Under the pieces are notes generated by a model. It was not told the origin of the DNA. It did no database searches and saw only the letters and a program-made list of their open reading frames with translations. From the NCBI GenBank assembly GCA_964484255.1, contig CAZAEH010000001.1, positions 70,238 to 134,237 of the forward strand: a DNA stretch of 64,000 nucleotides. Reading direction: 5' to 3'. The stretch comes from UBA6215 sp964484255. GTDB lineage: Bacteria; Omnitrophota; Gorgyraeia; Pluralincolimonadales; Pluralincolimonadaceae. Shown here one piece after another: positions 8,195 through 16,199 of this stretch. The position numbers and the translations under genes were made by a program. The stretch's first letter is position 1. Each line of letters starts with the position of its first letter.

Positions 8195-8968
8195 TCAGAT
8201 CTTTTTACCGATATAAAAAACATATCCGTAATACTGCTTGTATTTTGAATACAGCTCGGCTTCATGCTTCATGTACCCGACAAAAGTCTCCGCAGTTTTA
8301 TTTCCGGCGTTATCTTCCAAAAATGCTTTTTGTACCGCTTTTTGCGGGATAAAATATGTGTCCGTCCAGCATTCTTCAGGCAATATAAAAGCGGCGACAA
8401 GGCTATAACCGGTTTTTTGCATTATTGAGATATTATGCCCTATTGTACCCATTTCAGGGACAGCATCGACCCAAAACTTCTCGATCTCAGCGGGCCGTTC
8501 ATCGGTAAACCATGACTCATACGTTAGAGCGATATAGCCGCCTTTTTTCAGGAAGCCTTTCCAATAGTTCAGGCCCTTTTGAAAACCTATATTGGCGATA
8601 GCTCCTTCAGACCATATAACGTCGAATTTTTCATTCTGGAACGGTAAATTGTCCATTGAACCGACGATGCCTTTTACCCTGTCCTGCAAACCGAGCTTTT
8701 CGGCATTTGCGTTAAACTTCGCGATAAAACCGGGAAATAGGTCAAGCCCGGTAATTGTCCCTTTTGTGTGTTGCGCAAGGACCATAGTCTGGCCGCCCGT
8801 TCCGCAAGCAAGGTCCGCGATCTCCAATTCATCTGAAAAATTGTCGATAAAACTTAACGCCCTGACAGTGGATTCGACGCTGCCGGGACCCTGCCGCTCC
8901 AGCCTTCCGAAATAATCACAAATTAACTTTGGATCAAAATCGTGAATTAACGCTTCGTCATTTTCCAA
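8195..8968 (-). CDS. Class I SAM-dependent methyltransferase
   Basis: 257 residues. Motif I (DLACGTGG, about 52-59) and an acidic residue ending beta-2 (LDLFPG) show a Rossmann-fold SAM methyltransferase. FDVIWSEGAI provides motif IV. The substrate is not evident; the closest feel is to small-molecule methyltransferases of the Methyltransf_11/25 type. The start is TTG at 8968 with GGAG 7 bases upstream; no in-frame ATG is available. It is upstream of queH but separated by that gene's own promoter. It lies next to the cassette array, and no attC-like site separates it clearly, so it could be either chromosomal or the last captured gene. Confidence 0.78.
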   Translation of the reverse strand: MENDEALIHDFDPKLICDYFGRLERQGPGSVESTVRALSFIDNFSDELEIADLACGTGGQTMVLAQHTKGTITGLDLFPGFIAKFNANAEKLGLQDRVKGIVGSMDNLPFQNEKFDVIWSEGAIANIGFQKGLNYWKGFLKKGGYIALTYESWFTDERPAEIEKFWVDAVPEMGTIGHNISIMQKTGYSLVAAFILPEECWTDTYFIPQKAVQKAFLEDNAGNKTAETFVGYMKHEAELYSKYKQYYGYVFYIGKKI

Positions 8969-9031
8969 TACATTTCTCCATCAAATTAGCCGGTATTTCG
9001 TATAAATTCACGCTTTAATGGCCCGGCGTTA

Positions 9032-9586
9032 CTATGTCTTCGCTCCTAAATAGAAGACCATGTTGTCGGACGGCCGGACTAAGATGATCTCGACCGCTGA
9101 GGGGTATGTGCTATGGAAACAGGCGCTCCAAAGATATATGAACATCTTATCAGATCGGATCTCGTCTTCCTTCGGGAACCACGAGATCTTCTCCCAACGC
9201 GAGTATCCTACAACAAAATCGACAGCCTTGCTTATAATCTCGGGCAATTGATCTCCGCGATACCAGCTGACGCAAAATTCGTTTGGACCGGGCGTTAGCT
9301 CTGCGGGATCAACGTGGCTGATCTTGATGGCAAAGGCATCAAGATGATCGCCTGTGAATGATCGAGGAGATCGATAGCTGTAGATCACCTTCTCAATGCG
9401 GTCATCTCCCAGGTTGCACCAGTTCAACACAAAACGGACATCCTCGTTCTTTACGGAGTTGATCTCTTCCTTATTACCGAATTGCATCTGGTATATGATG
9501 AGTCCGGAGAGCAAGAGAACGCCGAGGAGAGAGATTATTCCCCATGCGAGAAGAAGCCGTTTTACTACAGAGGTGATCTTTTTCAT
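9032..9586 (-). CDS. Membrane-anchored hypothetical protein
   Basis: 184 residues. A positively charged start (KKITSVVKRLL) precedes one membrane helix (about 12-32), and the remaining 150 residues would be extracytoplasmic. The soluble part is rich in Trp, Tyr and acidic residues, with no motif I recognise. The ATG at 9586 follows AAAGGTGA, which is also the end of the upstream pentapeptide-repeat reading frame. It sits at the downstream end of the cassette region; no attC-like site was found directly after it. Confidence 0.6.
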   Translation of the reverse strand: MKKITSVVKRLLLAWGIISLLGVLLLSGLIIYQMQFGNKEEINSVKNEDVRFVLNWCNLGDDRIEKVIYSYRSPRSFTGDHLDAFAIKISHVDPAELTPGPNEFCVSWYRGDQLPEIISKAVDFVVGYSRWEKISWFPKEDEIRSDKMFIYLWSACFHSTYPSAVEIILVRPSDNMVFYLGAKT

Positions 9587-9595
9587 TTCATCTGT

Positions 9596-9902
9596 TCACC
9601 TTTCTTTTTTATGTTTTTTCAATAACTCGCTAACTAAAATACCGTCAATAGTCATACCCTGAATATTGCAATCAACTATCTTAACGTTCGACATATCAAC
9701 CTTCCGGAAGGTGCTGTCGCACAACATAGCTTCCTCAATATCGCTAAGATTGATATTATGGAACTTCGCTTTACTTAAAGTTCATATCATTAAAATCGGC
9801 TCCGGAAAGGTTTACATCGTGGAATTCGGATCCGGAAATATCCGCATGATCAGCCAGGTGCTTTCCGCATTTAATCGTCGGTTCCATTTTATTGTTTCTC
9901 AT
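9596..9902 (-). pseudogene. Frameshifted pentapeptide-repeat protein gene
   Basis: Reading from the ATG at 9902 (AGGAGG about 10 bases upstream) gives 43 codons containing pentapeptide-type repeats (LADHADISGSEFHDVNLSGA, then DFNDMNF), then a TAA near 9777. Removing one base around 9779-9781 restores a frame that continues with SKAKFHNINLSDIEEAML and VDMSNVKIVDCNIQGM to a TGA at 9596. The restored product is 101 residues of right-handed beta-helix type. The single extra base in an A/T-rich stretch points to a recent inactivation or an assembly error. It is flanked tightly by 9907-10188 and 9032-9586. Confidence 0.75.
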
Positions 9903-9906
9903 ATTT

Positions 9907-10188
9907 CTATTTTCCTCCTGTAAAGGCCACGATTATTACGACAACCGCCGGCAAGAAGAGAAGCAACCAGCCGCCAAAGGCGACAAAGCGTCCAGGGGTT
10001 TTTCCGGTGATTGCACCTCGTCCGAACCCGACGCCCGTATAGGCACCCATGGCATCGCTGAACCAGATACAGGCTAATGGGAGGATCAAGAAGATAGCAA
10101 CACGCCAAGTCAATTCCGGACCATTGGTAAAATATGCAACCACCAGATACCCAAGGGCAATGATTCCAGAGATAACCTTGCTTTTCAT
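9907..10188 (-). CDS. Small membrane protein (cassette-borne)
   Basis: 93 residues. The ATG at 10188 is chosen because it follows the attC-like site and precedes a hydrophobic start; the longer frame from 10299 would read through that site. Three hydrophobic stretches (about 5-20, 27-45, 70-90) surround a Gly-rich loop (GVGFGRGAITGKTPGRF). No family is recognised. The gene begins 16 bases after the attC-like site at 10203-10277, as expected for the gene of a mobile cassette. Confidence 0.62.
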   Translation of the reverse strand: MKSKVISGIIALGYLVVAYFTNGPELTWRVAIFLILPLACIWFSDAMGAYTGVGFGRGAITGKTPGRFVAFGGWLLLFLPAVVVIIVAFTGGK

Positions 10189-10202
10189 TTTTCTATCTCT
10201 AA

Positions 10203-10277
10203 CTCTAACGATTGAGCTCAGCAAGTGCGACATAAAAACAGGATGCCGACGTAATCCGCTGAAGTGAAATGTTAGAA
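10203..10277 (-). repeat. attC-like recombination site A (integron cassette site)
   Basis: Outer inverted boxes TCTAAC (10204-10209) and GTTAGA (10271-10276) enclose inner arms CTCAGC (10217-10222) and GCTGA (10258-10262), with short spacers between outer and inner boxes as in integron attC sites. The site shares its arms and spacing with two sites at 10669-10746 and 11034-11097. The stop codon of 10272-10661 lies inside the first box, and the next gene starts just after the last, the classic cassette arrangement. Confidence 0.8.
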
Positions 10278-10661
10278 GTTCATTTTTTCCGAGTACCATT
10301 CATAAATGTATATTGTAATGATAATAGCTGCTAAAAATAACGGTGCCTCACCTAGGAAATTAGCTATTCCTGTTACTGCAATCCATTTAAAAAATACTAA
10401 AGACAAAAGCCCTAATACGTTTCCTGCGGCAAAGCAAAAAAACCCTACGATTGATTTATAAAACAGGGCGATGTTCCCAACAAATGTCAATATTAGAGCT
10501 ACGAATAGCATTATAATACCTACGATATTCGCTGTTCCTTTCCCCATTTCATATACTTCCGCAGGAACAGCAAATCTACTAAAAAAAGGATAAATAATCG
10601 CTGCTATTAAAAGAACTAAATGTGATACTAATAAATAATTAAAATATTTTTTTAAACTCAT
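10272..10661 (-). CDS. Small polytopic membrane protein (cassette-borne)
   Basis: 129 residues with four predicted membrane helices (about 10-30, 45-67, 69-92, 98-118). It is rich in Ile, Leu and Phe, with no recognised motif. The ATG at 10661 has AAGGAGAG upstream, and that site lies in the outer box of attC-like site B. The stop lies inside site A. Gene and flanking sites make one cassette of about 467 bases. Base composition is clearly more A/T-rich than in the flanking chromosomal genes, consistent with transfer. Confidence 0.7.
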   Translation of the reverse strand: MSLKKYFNYLLVSHLVLLIAAIIYPFFSRFAVPAEVYEMGKGTANIVGIIMLFVALILTFVGNIALFYKSIVGFFCFAAGNVLGLLSLVFFKWIAVTGIANFLGEAPLFLAAIIITIYIYEWYSEKMNF

Positions 10662-10668
10662 TTCTCTC

Positions 10669-10746
10669 CTTCTAACGTTTGAACTCAGCGGGTGGACCCT
10701 TATAAACAGGACGCCGGGACAGTCCGCTGGAATAAAATGTTAAATG
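10669..10746 (-). repeat. attC-like recombination site B
   Basis: Outer boxes TTCTAAC (10670-10676) and GTTAAAT (10739-10745; fits the GTTRRRY consensus) enclose inner arms CAGCGG (10686-10691) and CCGCTG (10724-10729). The arms and the ATAAACAGGA core match site A closely, so the two are members of one attC family. Confidence 0.82.
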
Positions 10747-10748
10747 TT

Positions 10749-11024
10749 CTATTTCTGTTTTATTAATTTATTTTTCACGATGACTAATATTGCTGCCACC
10801 GATAACGAGAAAATAATATCTATTAATAAATTTGGCGCTATAAAAGTACTTGAGAGCTCAGTATCTGTAGTAAAATCTATTACGGTATCGTAATAAATAA
10901 ACGGAAATCCAAGACTGATTGAATTGATTGGGTGTTTTGTTATACTGTATATAATCTCGCCTACCAAAAGGACCGATGATAGCACCAATACTTGGATTAT
11001 TGCTTTTGTTATATTGTTTTTCAT
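10749..11024 (-). CDS. Small membrane protein (cassette-borne)
   Basis: 91 residues. The ATG at 11024 (MKNNITKAIIQ) has GGGAAG upstream; a longer frame from 11066 would read into the attC-like site. Two hydrophobic segments (about 8-27 and 66-85) flank a polar loop with Asp/Thr residues (YDTVIDFTTDTE). No family is recognised. The stop lies 3 bases before site B and the start 10 bases after site C, giving a compact cassette of about 366 bases with A/T-rich composition. Confidence 0.65.
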   Translation of the reverse strand: MKNNITKAIIQVLVLSSVLLVGEIIYSITKHPINSISLGFPFIYYDTVIDFTTDTELSSTFIAPNLLIDIIFSLSVAAILVIVKNKLIKQK

Positions 11025-11033
11025 ATTAATCTT

Positions 11034-11097
11034 CCCATAATGATTGAACTCAGCGGGTGCGAGCAATACGAACTCCGCCGGAGTAAAATGCTAAACT
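11034..11097 (-). repeat. attC-like recombination site C (degenerate)
   Basis: It shares GATTGAACTCAGCGGGTGC with sites A and B and ends GTAAAATGCTAAAC. The outer boxes are CCATAAT (11035-11041) and GCTAAAC (11090-11096), each departing from the AAC/GTT consensus. The inner arms CAGCGG and CCGCCG still pair with one mismatch. It is probably a decayed first site of the array, next to the chromosomal tolC gene. Confidence 0.6.
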
Positions 11098-11157
11098 TTA
11101 TTTTTGGATTAAGTCCTTAACTCAAAGTTTACATTGGGGTTAGGTGTTTGTAAAGGG

Positions 11158-12486
11158 CTATTTCATGCCTTGCGAGATGATACCCACGGACTTTTCGTAC
11201 TTGGCGCGGGAGGTGAGGTAATCCGATATCGCGGAAGCACGGTTCTGTTTTGCGGAAACAAGCTGGGTCTCGGCGTCGGTCACTTCAATTATGGAACCGA
11301 GGCCCTCTTCGTAGCGCGCGTTCGCGATCTCAAGGTTCTCGGAGGACTGCTGCAGCAGCTTACCCGTAACATCAAACCTCTCCTTCGCTTCCCCTAGGCC
11401 GAGCACCGCGTCCTGGACCTCGAGGGTTATCCTTAAGGACTCGTCTTCTATGGCGTATTGCGCCATCTTGAGGCTCGCCTGCGCGGCCTCGACCTGAGAC
11501 TTCGTCCTGAAACCGTCAAACCACGGGAAATTCACCGAGATACCGGCATTCCAGCTCTTGACGTTGCCGACACCCTCGGTATCGGTATCGCTGACCTGCT
11601 GCGCGCCGGCCGCCGAGACGGTAGGCCAGTTGCCTTTCTTCTTGACCTCGAGGTCCGCCTGCGCCGCGCGCGCCTGCGCCTGCAGCTTGACGAGCTCTAC
11701 ACGGTTGTCCATGGCCGTCTTTAGCGCCTTGGCAAGATTTATCTCCTGCGATTCCGGCATGCCGTATTCCTCCACCGCGAAATCAGAGCTGTCCTTGTTG
11801 CCCATTACGTTATTCAGCGACGCCTTGGTGAGCTTGTAATCTTTTTCCGCGGTAACAAGGCTGAGCTTAGCATTGGAGACCTCGACTTCTGCTTTGGTGA
11901 CATCATATCTCTGCCTGTAACCGACCTCAAAAAACCCTTCGGCCCTTTCCAAGTGCACCTGAGACTGCTTAAGGTCCTCCCTCGCGACAGCAAGCATCAG
12001 CTGAGCCCTTAATACGGCATAATAGGCCTTCCTGGCCTCGAGTATCGTGTTCTCCTGCGCCTCAAGGAAAGCGCACTGCGCCGAGGTAAGGTTCTCTTTA
12101 GCGAGCTTTATGCTGTTGAGTGTCTTGCCGAAATCCCATATCAGCTGGCTTACCCCTGTGGATTCCTGCGCGATATTGTAACGCTTGGCAAACCCTCCCA
12201 TAGAGACCATCGCCTCGCTGTCCGGCCCGAGCGTTACCTTGGAGGTATCATAATGTGTATACCCTCCCGAGGTGGATACCTGAGGCATATATGCCGATTT
12301 TGCCGTCCCGACCATTGCCTTATAGAAATCCGAATTCCCCGCGGCTTCCTTAAGTTTCGGGTTGTTGGCAAGCGACGCCTTTACGCAGTCGTTAAGGGTC
12401 AAGACGGGTATTTCTTCCGGATAGCCCCAGGGCGCAGCCGCCAGCACAAGCGTCAATATGACTATTATCTTACGTATAAGTGACAT
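11158..12486 (-). CDS. tolC: TolC family outer-membrane efflux protein
   Basis: 442 residues, the usual size. The ATG at 12486 overlaps the permease stop (TGATG) and starts a signal peptide ending near residue 22 (PWGYPEE). The protein has two long coiled-coil alpha-barrel halves with the typical repeat openings LTLNDCVKASLANNPKLKEAAG and INLAKALKTAMDNRVELVKLQAQ. It forms the outer-membrane channel for the ABC-2 transporter and HlyD adaptor encoded upstream. It is the last gene of the operon; the cassette array begins 61 bases after its stop, and no terminator is visible. Confidence 0.9.
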   Translation of the reverse strand: MSLIRKIIVILTLVLAAAPWGYPEEIPVLTLNDCVKASLANNPKLKEAAGNSDFYKAMVGTAKSAYMPQVSTSGGYTHYDTSKVTLGPDSEAMVSMGGFAKRYNIAQESTGVSQLIWDFGKTLNSIKLAKENLTSAQCAFLEAQENTILEARKAYYAVLRAQLMLAVAREDLKQSQVHLERAEGFFEVGYRQRYDVTKAEVEVSNAKLSLVTAEKDYKLTKASLNNVMGNKDSSDFAVEEYGMPESQEINLAKALKTAMDNRVELVKLQAQARAAQADLEVKKKGNWPTVSAAGAQQVSDTDTEGVGNVKSWNAGISVNFPWFDGFRTKSQVEAAQASLKMAQYAIEDESLRITLEVQDAVLGLGEAKERFDVTGKLLQQSSENLEIANARYEEGLGSIIEVTDAETQLVSAKQNRASAISDYLTSRAKYEKSVGIISQGMK

Positions 12487-13598
12487 CACATAGTCCTCTT
12501 GAATGTCAGTGTTGCAAGGAAAAGCATGAGCGCCGTAAAACATGCCAGGAACAGCAGGTCGCCCCTGACCGCGGCGAAACCCGTGCCTTTCAATATCAAG
12601 GACTTAAGCGCGTGGACCGCGTAGGCCTCAGGGTTGACCGCCGCAAAAGCCCTGAGCCAGCCCGGCAGGCTCTCTATAGGATAAACCGCGCCGCTCGGGA
12701 AATAGAATATTACGTTCAGGAAGCCTATGGTGACACCGACAATACGCGGATGGTCCGCCCTTCCCAGGACCATGAATATCATGCTAAGAAGGCCAAGCGC
12801 CGTAAGCACTATGGTAAATACCAGCAGCGCAAATGACATCAGGCCGCCGGCAAGTTTTATCCCCGTTATGAACATACCTCCCATCATGACAAGAAAAGAC
12901 ATTATGGTCGTAATAAAAACACCGCTTATTATAGTCCCGACGACTATATCCATCCTGGTAAGCGGCGTCGACAGGTAGCTCTCATGTATGCCGAGGAACT
13001 TGTCCATCACGATGCTGAAAGCCCCCGTGAAAGTGGTCCCCATAAATATCGCCATGACTATTATGCCGGGCACCAGTGACGCGTCATAATCGATCTTCTT
13101 GTAAAGTTCCACAGCCCTGAACTGCGTCTTCGCCAGCGTCAAGCGCACAGAGATATACTCCGACTTCAGGTAGTTCATGGCGCGTGAGACGGCGCTGGAT
13201 ACCCCCGCGGCGGAAATGCTGTCGGTATTATCGAGGAAAAGTCCTATCTGGGGATTCACGTCCTTGACGACATCCTCGCTGAAGCGCGGCGGAATAATCA
13301 AGGCCCCCTTGTAAAAACCATTCTTAACCGCCTCTATCGCGGCCTTCTGGTCGGTCATCTTTGTTATGTCGAGCGTGCGCGGGCCGTCCCTTAACGCCTG
13401 CAGGAGCTCAGTGACGCGCCTGGCATAGGGGCCGTTATCCTGGTCGATGATGACAACGGGTATGTGCTTGAGCTCGCCCTGGAAAGAGTTGCCCATTATA
13501 ATAAGGTAGACCAAGGGCATGAGGATGCTCGCTATTATCACTATCGGGTTACGCGAGAACCTCCTAAGGTCCCTCTCTGTTATGGCTAACGCTCTCAT
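12486..13598 (-). CDS. ABC-2 type efflux permease
   Basis: 370 residues with an N-terminal membrane helix (about 18-36), a large extracytoplasmic domain (about 40-175) and five C-terminal helices. This is the ABC-2/YhhJ/YbhS layout used for export of drugs or other amphiphiles. The start overlaps the ATPase stop (13595-13598) and the stop overlaps tolC, so the complex is translated as a coupled unit. It is a half-transporter, so it probably works as a homodimer, because only one permease gene is present (E. coli YbhSR has two). Confidence 0.88.
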   Translation of the reverse strand: MRALAITERDLRRFSRNPIVIIASILMPLVYLIIMGNSFQGELKHIPVVIIDQDNGPYARRVTELLQALRDGPRTLDITKMTDQKAAIEAVKNGFYKGALIIPPRFSEDVVKDVNPQIGLFLDNTDSISAAGVSSAVSRAMNYLKSEYISVRLTLAKTQFRAVELYKKIDYDASLVPGIIVMAIFMGTTFTGAFSIVMDKFLGIHESYLSTPLTRMDIVVGTIISGVFITTIMSFLVMMGGMFITGIKLAGGLMSFALLVFTIVLTALGLLSMIFMVLGRADHPRIVGVTIGFLNVIFYFPSGAVYPIESLPGWLRAFAAVNPEAYAVHALKSLILKGTGFAAVRGDLLFLACFTALMLFLATLTFKRTM

Positions 13599-14605
13599 AC
13601 GCGCGCTCCCGGCATCTGTTTCGGCGCCCCGGCCCCGGAGAAGAAGTTCACCTTCTGGGCCTCTGTCTCCCTTATCGTCTTGCCCGTGTAGTGTATAAAG
13701 ACATCCTCCAGGGATTGCTCGTGTATAGCAAGATAATCGATCGAGACGTTCATCTTCCTGAGTTCTTCGATTATCACCGGCATCGATTTGGCCGCATCCT
13801 CGACATAGACCCTTATGGCCTCGTCCTTCTCGGTAATGTTCTTGACGAAAGGCATCGCTTTAAGCTTCGCGTCGGCCTCGGGCGATAAATTGCCCAATGT
13901 CATTTCGATGATATCGAACCCGCCGATGCTCCTCTTGAGGTTGGACGGAGAATCGAGCACTACTATCTTGCCGTAATCGACAATGGCTATCCTGTCGCAT
14001 AGTACATCGGCCTCGTCCATGTAATGCGTGGTTATGAAAATGGTCAGTTTCGTCTCCCGGCGGATCTTCTGCAGGAGTTCCCATATGACACGGCGCGACT
14101 GCGGGTCAAGGCCGGTCGTGGGTTCATCAAGGAAGAGTATATACGGCTTGTGTATCAGGCCGCGGGCTATCTCAAGGCGGCGCCTCATGCCTCCCGAATA
14201 CGTCGCCACGAGGTCCTTCGCCCTGGCCGTCAAGCCTACAGTCTCCAGGAGGTATTTCATGCTCTCTTGGCGCTGTTTTTTCGGGATGTCGAAATACTTG
14301 CCGTAAATATCAAGGTTCTCCCACGCGGTAAGGTCGAGGTCGGAGGTCATCGCCTGCGAGACTACGCCTATATTCCTCCTGACATGCGCCGGGCGCTTGA
14401 CGACATCGATACCCCTGATACTCGCCTGCCCGGAAGTCGGCCTCACAAGGCACGTAAGGATCCTGTTCAGGGTCGTCTTACCGGCCCCATTGGGGCCTAA
14501 AAGGCCGAAGATCTCGCCCTCGTCGACGTTGAAACTTACGTCGTTGACGGCGATGACCGACGGGTACTTCTTTACTATATTATGCGCTTCTACCGCGTAT
14601 GCCAT
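13595..14605 (-). CDS. ABC-2 transporter ATP-binding protein
   Basis: 336 residues. It has a Walker A (GPNGAGKTT, 37-45), a signature YSGGMRRRLEIA (from 136) and a Walker B ending in DEPTTGLD (from 160). A C-terminal regulatory extension of about 100 residues (IRVYVEDAAKSMPVIIEEL) is typical of drug-export ATPases of the CcmA/NodI/YbhF group. It drives the permease encoded directly downstream, which overlaps it by 4 bases. The ATG at 14605 lies 4 bases after the adaptor gene's stop. Confidence 0.92.
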   Translation of the reverse strand: MAYAVEAHNIVKKYPSVIAVNDVSFNVDEGEIFGLLGPNGAGKTTLNRILTCLVRPTSGQASIRGIDVVKRPAHVRRNIGVVSQAMTSDLDLTAWENLDIYGKYFDIPKKQRQESMKYLLETVGLTARAKDLVATYSGGMRRRLEIARGLIHKPYILFLDEPTTGLDPQSRRVIWELLQKIRRETKLTIFITTHYMDEADVLCDRIAIVDYGKIVVLDSPSNLKRSIGGFDIIEMTLGNLSPEADAKLKAMPFVKNITEKDEAIRVYVEDAAKSMPVIIEELRKMNVSIDYLAIHEQSLEDVFIHYTGKTIRETEAQKVNFFSGAGAPKQMPGARV

Positions 14606-14609
14606 ATTC

Positions 14610-15524
14610 TTATTCTTTGAACTCGACGGTTGCGGTCATGCCTTGCTTGAGCACGCCTTTCGGTTCGTCTATCTTCGTCTTTACCCTGTAAGTCTTTATG
14701 TCCTGCCTGCCGCGTTTTACGTCCCTCTGTGTCGCGAACTCGCCTTCGCTGTTTATCTCGGTAACGCGACCTTTGAATTCCTGTCCGGGGAGCGAATCCA
14801 CCCGTATGCTTACGATGTCACCCAACTTTATCCTGGAAACAGCCGTCTCCTCGACATCCACGCGTACCCATATATCTGACAGGTCAACTATTGTAAGTAT
14901 CGTGGAGCCGATCGAGGCCATCTCGCCGGGTTCATATGCCCGGAGCGTCACTGCTCCGGAGAGCGTAGAATCTATCACCGTGTCCTCAAGATTTGTCTTT
15001 GCCACCTTGAGCGCGGCCTTCGACTGCTTTACGCTCGCTTCGGCGAGGGATTTTTGCGCCTCGGCGCCGTTCAAGTCGGCAACGGCGGTATCGTAGGCCG
15101 TCTTGGCCTTGTCCACGTCGTTCTGGGCGACAAGTTTCTTTTCCAGCAGTTTGCTGTTGCGGTCGAGGTCACGTTTAGTGTCCTCGATGCGTACCTTTAC
15201 CTTTTCTATATCGGCCGCCGCGGTCAGCACATTCGCCCTTGCCACATCAAGATTTGCTTCGGCCTGTTCAAACTCGGCCTTTCTCTTCCGGTCATCGAGC
15301 ACAATCGCCACTTCGCCGGCCTTGGCATAATCACCTTCACGGAACCTGACTTCGCTTATCCTTTCGGATATCTTTGGCGCCAGGTTCACCTCCGTGGCCT
15401 CTACGATCCCCGTAGTCTTGAATATCCCTTTCGGCAGGCGACGCGGCATTATGTAAAGAACTCCTGCGGCCAATACGGAAAGGGCCGCCAAAAGGATGAT
15501 CACTTTTTTCAAATGTTTCTTCAT
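14610..15524 (-). CDS. HlyD family periplasmic adaptor (membrane fusion protein)
   Basis: 304 residues. One N-terminal membrane anchor (about 7-25) precedes a split lipoyl domain (TGIVEATEVNLAPKISERIS and VIDSTLSGAVTLRAYEPGEM). Between them lies a long coiled coil (about 75-180), and a beta-barrel domain with DLSDIWVRVDVEE follows. It bridges the inner-membrane ABC-2 transporter and TolC. It overlaps the TetR gene by 4 bases, so regulator and pump are one transcript. Similar to E. coli YbhG in size and context. Confidence 0.9.
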   Translation of the reverse strand: MKKHLKKVIILLAALSVLAAGVLYIMPRRLPKGIFKTTGIVEATEVNLAPKISERISEVRFREGDYAKAGEVAIVLDDRKRKAEFEQAEANLDVARANVLTAAADIEKVKVRIEDTKRDLDRNSKLLEKKLVAQNDVDKAKTAYDTAVADLNGAEAQKSLAEASVKQSKAALKVAKTNLEDTVIDSTLSGAVTLRAYEPGEMASIGSTILTIVDLSDIWVRVDVEETAVSRIKLGDIVSIRVDSLPGQEFKGRVTEINSEGEFATQRDVKRGRQDIKTYRVKTKIDEPKGVLKQGMTATVEFKE

Positions 15525-16111
15525 TTCAAGAGGCCTCCTAATAATATCTTCCTGATATTCTCCTTTACCTGCTGCCCCGTATACGAGACTTCGCCGAGAA
15601 GTATCGGTATCAACGCTATCTGCATCATTCCTATGATATTGTATGAAGTCACCCTGGGATCCATTTTTTTGAAAACCCCTTTATCTATACCGTCACTTAT
15701 AATACCTTCTATTATCTCCGCGTACGGCATAATACCGAATTTGAGGCCGTGCCTGATCATCAGCGGCTTTCCGCCCGTCTTATTGAACAATATCCTGAAG
15801 AAACTGCCGCCGGACGTCGCGAACTTCACGTGCAATTCTATAAGACGCTCGAGCTTGTCTTTCGGGGAATCTATTCCGGAGAGGCTCGTAACAACATTTT
15901 TCCTGAACTCCGCGGCCTTCTCCTTGATCATGTTTATGTAAAGCTCTTCCTTACTCCTGAAATAATGGTATATTATGCCTTCGGATACCCCGGCCTGGCT
16001 AGATATCTGCTGGGTCGTGGCGTTGTCAAAACCCTCCCTCGCGGTGATGGAAAGCATCGCCTCTATTATCTTCTGCCTGGTATCTGTCTGTACTGCCGCC
16101 GCTTGAGTCAT
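15521..16111 (-). CDS. TetR family repressor of the efflux operon
   Basis: 196 residues. The ATG at 16111 has AGGAG upstream; the longer frame from 16162 would start inside the operator. The N-terminal helix-turn-helix reads ATTQQISSQAGVSEGIIYHYF (about 31-51), followed by an all-helical ligand-binding and dimer domain. As first gene of tetR-hlyD-ATPase-permease-tolC it almost certainly controls its own operon, binding the palindrome at 16120-16143. The inducer is unknown. The order parallels E. coli cecR-ybhGFSR, here with tolC included. Confidence 0.9.
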   Translation of the reverse strand: MTQAAAVQTDTRQKIIEAMLSITAREGFDNATTQQISSQAGVSEGIIYHYFRSKEELYINMIKEKAAEFRKNVVTSLSGIDSPKDKLERLIELHVKFATSGGSFFRILFNKTGGKPLMIRHGLKFGIMPYAEIIEGIISDGIDKGVFKKMDPRVTSYNIIGMMQIALIPILLGEVSYTGQQVKENIRKILLGGLLK

Positions 16112-16119
16112 GTTTCTCC

Positions 16120-16143
16120 TATTGAGTGAGCACTCACTCAATA
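16120..16143. promoter_or_regulatory. TetR operator, 24-bp perfect palindrome
   Basis: Two 11-base arms (core TTGAGTGAG and CTCACTCAA) are separated by CA. The palindrome lies between the -10 box and the tetR start, covering the predicted transcription start and leader. Bound repressor would therefore block initiation or elongation of the pump operon. Confidence 0.88.
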
Positions 16144-16147
16144 TGGT

Positions 16148-16176
16148 AGTATACAGCTTCAACCTATGTTTGTCAA
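16148..16176 (-). promoter_or_regulatory. Consensus promoter of the TetR-efflux operon
   Basis: On the minus strand, TTGACA (16171-16176), exactly 17 bases, then TATACT (16148-16153). The TetR operator begins 5 bases downstream of the -10 box. Confidence 0.9.
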
Positions 16177-16199
16177 GATGTTATTTACTTTATGGGAGA

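Noticed and set aside
8941..9031. Possible fourth attC-like site between the methyltransferase gene and 9032-9586
   Set aside because: CGTGAATT/AATTCACG and GCCGG/CCGGC inverted pairs occur, but they overlap the gene start and lack the outer TAAC/GTTA boxes and the shared arm sequence.
11125..11147. CCTAAC...GTTAAGG boxes just after tolC as an attI or attC site
   Set aside because: The boxes are too close together to hold the inner arms, and no integrase gene is adjacent.
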